Origin: Bowmanella yangjiangensis
Lineage (GTDB): Bacteria; Pseudomonadota; Gammaproteobacteria; Enterobacterales; Alteromonadaceae
NCBI RefSeq assembly: GCF_017255015.1
Contig: NZ_JAFKCS010000029.1
Location: forward strand, 1 to 40,596
Reading direction: 5' to 3'
Length of the DNA: 40,596 nucleotides
The notes beneath the pieces are model-generated. The model was given only the letters and a program-made list of their open reading frames with translations, ran no database searches and had not been told where the DNA came from. Made by a program: the position numbers and the translations under genes. Every line of letters begins with the position of its first letter. Within the stretch, counting starts at the first letter, position 1. Of this stretch, positions 32,489 through 40,596 are shown in pieces.

Positions 32489-32515
32489 CTAGGGCGCCCT
32501 TTGGGGGCACCCTAG
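32489..32515. terminator. Hairpin terminator between convergent genes
   Basis: CTAGGGCGCCC (32489-32499) pairs with GGGCACCCTAG (32505-32515) with one C-A mismatch. It covers the stop of the minus-strand acetyltransferase and follows the frameshifted small gene, so it probably serves both strands. Confidence 0.55.
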
Positions 32516-32970
32516 TGGGTAAACTCCACTTTCGGGAGTGAGAACTGTTCTATGTTACAAGCTAATCTCTGACGAGCTATGCCTGCATCCATATAAACTG
32601 CACCGACAGGACGAAATCCTTGTTGTTGGTAGTAGTTGACACCTTCCAACTCGCACTGCACTGAGACAGTCTGCATACCTTGTTGCTTAGCAATCGCCAG
32701 CAAAGCGGTCAGCAGTTGTTGATATACCTCAGGTTTACGGCAGTTGTTTAATACAGCAATCCGTCCTATTTCACCGTCAGCGGTGATACGTCCGGTTGCT
32801 ATCTCTATGCCCGCGTCATCCAACAGTAAAACATGGCAGGCCGCACTGTCCTGGCGATCAAACTCCACATCTTTGGGAATTCGCCATTCGTAAACGAATA
32901 CCTTTTCTCTGAGCTTTGTGAGCTTGTCTTTGGCGCTTCTCCAGTCGACGTTTTTAACGGTAAACGTCAT
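32512..32970 (-). CDS. GNAT family N-acetyltransferase
   Basis: ATG 32970 with GGAGG 8 bp upstream gives 152 residues. The GNAT core is visible: CHVLLLDDAGIEIATGRI (beta strands 2-3), GEIGRIAVLNNCRKPEVYQQLL (strand 4 and acetyl-CoA loop; the R/Q-x-x-G-x-G/A element is poorly conserved), and VNYYQQQGFRPVG near the end. It resembles ElaA-like acetyltransferases but the acceptor substrate cannot be told. A longer frame to 33084 overlaps the neighbouring cyclase gene and is rejected. Confidence 0.78.
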   Translation of the reverse strand: MTFTVKNVDWRSAKDKLTKLREKVFVYEWRIPKDVEFDRQDSAACHVLLLDDAGIEIATGRITADGEIGRIAVLNNCRKPEVYQQLLTALLAIAKQQGMQTVSVQCELEGVNYYQQQGFRPVGAVYMDAGIARQRLACNIEQFSLPKVEFTH

Positions 32971-33038
32971 CTGTATTGCCTCCAAAACCGGCACCTCATT
33001 GTGCCGAAACTTCAGTCTATGATTTGAACAAAAAATAG

Positions 33039-34283
33039 TCAATCGCCTGTTTGGTCTGATGTCTTTATTGGACCAATAAGCCAATAGGTTTCACAGTCTT
33101 GCATGCCCCGTACGCTGAGTCTGCCGCGAGGTTCAAAGACAAAGTCATGTCGGCTGAGTCTATAAGTGTGCTCTGACACCTGAATCTTATGGCTTTGACC
33201 TTGGCTTTCCATTCGAGAGGCCAGATTCACACTATCTCCCCATAAGTCGTAACTGAACTTATGCTTACCTATGACACCTGCAATCAACTGACCGCTATTC
33301 AGGCCAATTCGCAATCCCTTGTTGATATGATGGCGTTGGTTAACCTGTTCAAAGGTGAGTAACATTTGTAAGGCGCAAGCGCAGGCACGTTGGGCGTGAT
33401 TGGGGTGATGAACGGGCACCCCGGATACCGCCATATACTCATCACCATTGGTTTTGATCTTTTCCATGTCATAGCGCTTGAGCAGTTGGTCAAACTCACT
33501 GTACAAATCGTTAAGATAATTCACCACGGCTTCCGGTGCCCTGTTGTTAACAATGTCACTGAATCCCTCAATGTCAGCGAACAACACTGTGGCACTGGCA
33601 AAGTGCTCGGCCACGGGTTTATTCGAATCTTTTAGGCGCTCGGCAATAGGATCAGGCAGCACGTTCAAAAGCAGGTTTTCTGAACGGCGTTGTTCGTTAG
33701 CAATGCGTGTCCAACTTTTAGCGTGGTCCAGAAAAATGTGGTAGGTACACAGCATGCAAGTTAGTGGGAAAGTGAGACTGGTGATCTGCTTAACCCTTTG
33801 TTGGTAGTTTTGCTCTAATCCGAGCAGAGGTGCCACTTCAAAATGCTCGAGCAGATAAAAACCCAGAGCAAAACTGCCTGCTGCGAGTAGCAGGAGCACA
33901 GTTTCTTCGCGGTAAAACAGAAAAGGTACGGTCAGAAAGCCCAATATCAGAAACCAGTGGCTGGCACTTTGATAGCCCAGGTAAAGGCTGGTCAGGGATA
34001 TAAAGCTGGCATAGCCACCAATAAGCACCCGGCGCGCTAATCTGGTTTGGCCTATATTGCTGCAAAGCGGCACTAATGGGCAGAGCATAGCGTGGAACAG
34101 CAATATCAAAATTTGCACATCACCGCCCTCTGCCCAATAAAACAGATGCAAAGGCAAATGCACCAACATGACACAAAACAATACCAGGGAAATGAGATTG
34201 GTTAAGCGGGCAGGACTGATATTTTTACAGCCGTTTTTTTGAATACCGGCCCAAATCCAGGTCTTCAACAGCGCGGTGATCAT
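33039..34283 (-). CDS. Membrane-bound class III adenylate/guanylate cyclase
   Basis: ATG 34283 (AAGGAG upstream) gives 414 residues; the longer frame to 34370 starts inside the purB terminator and is rejected. About six hydrophobic helices occupy residues 20-190, followed by a linker helix (LLLNVLPDPIAERLK) and a cyclase catalytic domain. Metal-binding Asp lies in VLFADIEGFSDI, the second in TNGDEY, and the transition-state Asn/Arg in WGDSVNLASRM. The K in KIKTNGDEYMAV suggests adenylate specificity. The LLxxxLPxxIAxRL helix is typical of proteobacterial membrane cyclases with stimulus-sensing domains; the signal is unknown. Confidence 0.9.
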   Translation of the reverse strand: MITALLKTWIWAGIQKNGCKNISPARLTNLISLVLFCVMLVHLPLHLFYWAEGGDVQILILLFHAMLCPLVPLCSNIGQTRLARRVLIGGYASFISLTSLYLGYQSASHWFLILGFLTVPFLFYREETVLLLLAAGSFALGFYLLEHFEVAPLLGLEQNYQQRVKQITSLTFPLTCMLCTYHIFLDHAKSWTRIANEQRRSENLLLNVLPDPIAERLKDSNKPVAEHFASATVLFADIEGFSDIVNNRAPEAVVNYLNDLYSEFDQLLKRYDMEKIKTNGDEYMAVSGVPVHHPNHAQRACACALQMLLTFEQVNQRHHINKGLRIGLNSGQLIAGVIGKHKFSYDLWGDSVNLASRMESQGQSHKIQVSEHTYRLSRHDFVFEPRGRLSVRGMQDCETYWLIGPIKTSDQTGD

Positions 34284-34345
34284 GCCAAGCTCCTTATGGC
34301 TGTTCGTTCCTAAACTGCGTGGAAAACTGTACCCCTTATCGAAAA

Positions 34346-34368
34346 TAAAAACGCCCGGTTCCCCGGGC
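34346..34368 (-). terminator. Rho-independent terminator of purB
   Basis: On the minus strand GCCCGG-GGAA-CCGGGC is followed by GTTTTTATTTT. It lies about 30 bp after the purB stop. Confidence 0.9.
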
Positions 34369-34399
34369 ATTTAAGTGTAGCTGTTAAAAGCCTTGATGG

Positions 34400-36417
<2,018 letters not shown>

Positions 36418-36418
36418 A

Positions 36419-37519
36419 TTAGCGAATGTAGCTCTCGATAATGCCGCCGCCCAGACAGACTTCGTTCAGGTAAAATACGGCTGACTGCCCTGGCGTTACG
36501 GCTTTTTGCGGTTGGTCAAACAGCACCTGCAACTGGCCGTTTGCCAAGGGGGTTACTTCACAGGGGATATCCTGCTGCCGATAACGGGTTTTGACCACAC
36601 AGCGAAGGGGCGTGGTGGGGCCTTGTCTGTCAACCCAGTCCAGTTGCTTGGCGATTAGCCCTTTGGAATAAAGACGTGGATGATCATCGCCCTGACCGAC
36701 GATAAGCACATTACGGGCGACATCTTTGTCCACGACGTACCAGGGCTGTTCGCCGTGATCTTTCAGACCACCTATATGCAACCCCTTGCGTTGGCCCAGG
36801 GTGTGATACATCAGCCCTTCATGCTCGCCAATAACTTCACCTTCTGTCGTTTCAATTTTGCCTGGCTGGGCAGGAAGATAGCGACCCAGAAAATCTTTGA
36901 ATTTTCGCTCACCAATAAAGCAAATACCGGTACTGTCTTTTTTATCGTGAGTAATAAGGCCTTGTTCAGCGGCGATTTCACGCACTCGGGGCTTTTCGAT
37001 ATCACCGATAGGGAACAAGGTATGGCCGACCTGCTGCTCGTTTAGGGTATACAAAAAATAGCTCTGGTCTTTGTTGTCATCCAGGCCGCGCAATAGCTGC
37101 CAATGACCATCCTGCTCGCGACGTCGCACATAGTGTCCGGTCGCAATATAGTCAGCGCCTAGATCTTCTAAGGCGAACTCCAGAAAGGCTTTAAACTTAA
37201 TTTCCTTGTTGCACATAATATCCGGGTTCGGTGTGCGACCGGCTTTGTATTCGGCCAGGAAATATTCAAAAACGTTATCCCAATATTCGGCGGCGAAATT
37301 GATAGTGCGTAACTTGATGCCCAATTTGTCGGCAACGGCCTGGGCGTCTTTCAGGTCTTCGGCAGCAGCGCAGTATTCTGCATCGTCATCTTCTTCCCAG
37401 TTTTTCATAAACAGCCCTTCCACCTGGTAGCCTTGCTGTTTAAGCAAATAGGCTGAAACGGAGGAATCCACACCACCGGACATACCGACGATGACTTTAA
37501 TTTGGCTGTTCTGCTGCAT
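36419..37519 (-). CDS. mnmA: tRNA-specific 2-thiouridylase MnmA
   Basis: MnmA makes 2-thiouridine at the wobble position of Lys, Glu and Gln tRNAs. The 366-residue product has the PP-loop SGGVDSS near residue 14 and the catalytic cysteines in [11 protein letters not shown] and [12 protein letters not shown]. It ends one base before hflD. Assignment certain by sequence and synteny. Confidence 0.98.
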   Translation of the reverse strand: MQQNSQIKVIVGMSGGVDSSVSAYLLKQQGYQVEGLFMKNWEEDDDAEYCAAAEDLKDAQAVADKLGIKLRTINFAAEYWDNVFEYFLAEYKAGRTPNPDIMCNKEIKFKAFLEFALEDLGADYIATGHYVRRREQDGHWQLLRGLDDNKDQSYFLYTLNEQQVGHTLFPIGDIEKPRVREIAAEQGLITHDKKDSTGICFIGERKFKDFLGRYLPAQPGKIETTEGEVIGEHEGLMYHTLGQRKGLHIGGLKDHGEQPWYVVDKDVARNVLIVGQGDDHPRLYSKGLIAKQLDWVDRQGPTTPLRCVVKTRYRQQDIPCEVTPLANGQLQVLFDQPQKAVTPGQSAVFYLNEVCLGGGIIESYIR

Positions 37520-37605
37520 GGGCTTGATTAACTTGACGCTGCGCTTAAATTACGGAGCGCGAATTCTAGCAGACTTGTCCGGCGGACGCATCTGCTATGG
37601 ACGGC

Positions 37606-38049
37606 TTAGGGCAGATAGTGGAATTGATTAAGGAGCGTGATTTGTCCTTGCCGGTAGTCCTCGATACAGTGCAGTACCATGGGGGAGCGCAGTTGGGATT
37701 GACGTTGTTTGATATCATCCAGGCTTAACCAATGACAGGCCTGAATTTGTCGGTCTTGAGGGGCGGTTGCCAGGGGCGTATCGAGCTTCAGGGCAAAGCA
37801 AAAGCGTAAAAACGTCAAACCCTCTCTTTCCACCGGATACAGGTAGGTACCTACCAGACCCGTCGGGAGCAAATCCAGACCGGTTTCTTCACGCAGTTCA
37901 CGGCGAGCAGCATCTGGTATCGATTCCCCTGCCTCTAAATGGCCAGCTGGCTGATTGAACACCAGCTTGCCGTTAATATTTTCTTCAACCAGTAGGTATT
38001 GGCCTTGGGCTTCTACGACACAGGCCACGGTGACATTAGGTTTAAACAC
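37606..38049 (-). CDS. nudJ: Nudix hydrolase, NudJ type
   Basis: NudJ hydrolyses thiamine pyrophosphate precursors and nucleoside di- and triphosphates. The 147-residue product has the Nudix box GHLEAGESIPDAARRELREETGLDL (about residues 37-61; GX5EX7REUXEEXGU). It begins with GTG immediately after the rluE stop, with GGAG upstream. E. coli has the same neighbours (rluE-nudJ-mnmA-hflD-purB). Confidence 0.92.
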   Translation of the reverse strand: MFKPNVTVACVVEAQGQYLLVEENINGKLVFNQPAGHLEAGESIPDAARRELREETGLDLLPTGLVGTYLYPVEREGLTFLRFCFALKLDTPLATAPQDRQIQACHWLSLDDIKQRQSQLRSPMVLHCIEDYRQGQITLLNQFHYLP

Positions 38050-38586
38050 TTAAATCTCCAAAAACTGACCAGGGGCAATGCCATCTAAGGTCCAGCTTCC
38101 CACCCGATAGCGAATTAGGCGCAGGGTAGGGTAACCAATGTGGGCCGTCATGCGTCGAACCTGGCGATTACGTCCTTCACTTATGCTAATGGACAGCCAA
38201 CTGGTAGGAATGGACTGGCGAAAACGCACGGGCGGATTACGTGGCCATACCTCTGGTTCCGGCATTAACGACACTTTCGCTGGCAGTGTCATGCCGTCTT
38301 TTAACTGCACGCCGTCACGCAGCGCTTGCAAGGCCTTTTCTTCAGGTGCGCCTTCTACCTGCACCCAATAGGTTTTGCTGGTTTTGCTTTTGGGGTGAGC
38401 CAGCTTATGCTGAAGTTTGCCGTCATTGGTCAGTACCAGTAGGCCTTCGCTGTCCATATCCAGCCTTCCTGCTGCATACACCCCTGGAATATCGACATAG
38501 TCTTTCAGGGTTTGGCGGCCTTCCTGGTCGGTAAATTGGCAAAGTACGCCGTACGGTTTATTAAGTAACAGAGTTCGAGTATGCAT
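38050..38586 (-). CDS. rluE: 23S rRNA pseudouridine synthase RluE
   Basis: RluE modifies U2457 of 23S rRNA. The 178-residue product lacks an S4 domain, as in E. coli RluE, and has the catalytic motif [17 protein letters not shown] near residue 40 and [10 protein letters not shown] near residue 135. First gene of the minus-strand run; divergent from icd. Confidence 0.94.
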   Translation of the reverse strand: MHTRTLLLNKPYGVLCQFTDQEGRQTLKDYVDIPGVYAAGRLDMDSEGLLVLTNDGKLQHKLAHPKSKTSKTYWVQVEGAPEEKALQALRDGVQLKDGMTLPAKVSLMPEPEVWPRNPPVRFRQSIPTSWLSISISEGRNRQVRRMTAHIGYPTLRLIRYRVGSWTLDGIAPGQFLEI

Positions 38587-38705
38587 AACCTATAAGGAAA
38601 GATTTCTTTTGCTTGGCGTGATTGGCTTTATTATCCGGGTGCCCAGCGGCCAGTCAACTAAGCCTTTAGCTAATTAAAACAGGCGTTTGGATTGAGTCTT
38701 TTAGC

Positions 38706-38789
38706 GGGTATATACCCAAGTAGCACTTGTACTTGGCGGTTTCGGCCATATATGATTCAGACACTTTTTTGCGGGAAGCATGCTTCCCG
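38706..38789. other. Cluster of perfect inverted repeats in the rluE-icd intergenic region
   Basis: Three palindromic elements lie in the 329-bp gap: GGGTATATACCC (38706-38717); CCAAGTA-N7-TACTTGG (38716-38736), overlapping the first; and an 18-bp perfect palindrome CGGGAAGCATGCTTCCCG (38772-38789). They could be operators or RNA stems in the icd leader. No coding potential is seen here. Confidence 0.6.
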
Positions 38790-38809
38790 ATGCCATGGTG
38801 GGGATGTGG

Positions 38810-38834
38810 CCCGGTCACGTTGGAACCGGGTTTT
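38810..38834 (+). terminator. Terminator-like hairpin in the icd leader
   Basis: CCCGGT (38810-38815) pairs with ACCGGG (38825-38830) across a 9-base loop and is followed by TTTT. It is 82 bp upstream of the icd ATG and could attenuate transcripts entering icd. The stem is short. Confidence 0.4.
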
Positions 38835-38900
38835 ACAGCAGGAGATAGTGAGTGGCCCCTGTTGCCCCGGAATGTTCCAACCGGCCGCATCCAGCCGTAA

Positions 38901-40596
<1,696 letters not shown>

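Noticed and set aside
32512..33084. 190-residue version of the GNAT protein
   Set aside because: It overlaps the cyclase gene; ATG 32970 with GGAGG is the better start.
34284..34370. Longer N-terminus for the nucleotide cyclase
   Set aside because: It would start inside the purB terminator stem, while ATG 34283 has a good ribosome-binding site.

Overview
The window looks like the chromosome of a facultatively denitrifying gammaproteobacterium, most likely Alteromonadales/Alteromonadaceae. This is inferred from moderate GC, the rluE-nudJ-mnmA-hflD-purB order, a YdiJ-type dehydrogenase, a monomeric isocitrate dehydrogenase and E. coli-like UbiU/UbiV/UbiT and tRNA-Val. No species can be fixed from sequence alone.

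Positions 1-28167 are an anaerobic respiration and nitrogen-oxide region. It opens with the nitrous oxide reductase cluster (nosR 3' end, nosZ, nosD, nosF, nosY, nosL, a TatA-like gene) and a small cytochrome c. Next come an uncharacterised small protein and an HPP-CBS membrane protein on the minus strand, facing the anaerobic ribonucleotide reductase pair nrdG-nrdD across a perfect FNR/ANR box. The O2-independent ubiquinone genes follow: ubiT with two hemerythrin genes on the minus strand, and ubiU-ubiV divergent from it, with an FNR-like box between. Then come a fused NarK1-NarK2 nitrate/nitrite transporter, nnrS, a decarboxylase-like TPP enzyme lacking one catalytic Glu, moeB and a MobA-like remnant. 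The last block handles nitric oxide: a di-iron repair protein (RIC/YtfE), a three-gene unit of quinol-type NO reductase, small membrane protein and soluble CZB chemoreceptor, and the regulator norR.

The most coherent result is a readable NorR/sigma-54 circuit. Two separate intergenic regions (upstream of RIC, and between norB and norR) each carry three GGT-N7-ACC boxes followed by a near-consensus -24/-12 promoter. The norB promoter would also transcribe the small membrane protein and the chemoreceptor, suggesting that NO defence is linked to a chemosensory output. No nitrate or nitrite reductase genes lie in the window.

Positions 28168-28712 hold a tRNA-Val(GAC) gene followed, in its transcription direction, by three about 104-bp tandem units and a decayed fourth. 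They look like altered copies of that tRNA and are reminiscent of the E. coli tyrT/rtT repeats.

Positions 28849-40596 are housekeeping: a PGPGW-like membrane protein, the YdiJ-type FAD/Fe-S dehydrogenase, a probably frameshifted small gene, a GNAT acetyltransferase, a membrane class III nucleotide cyclase, purB-hflD-mnmA-nudJ-rluE on the minus strand, a palindrome-rich leader, and the 5' three quarters of a monomeric NADP isocitrate dehydrogenase that runs off the right edge.
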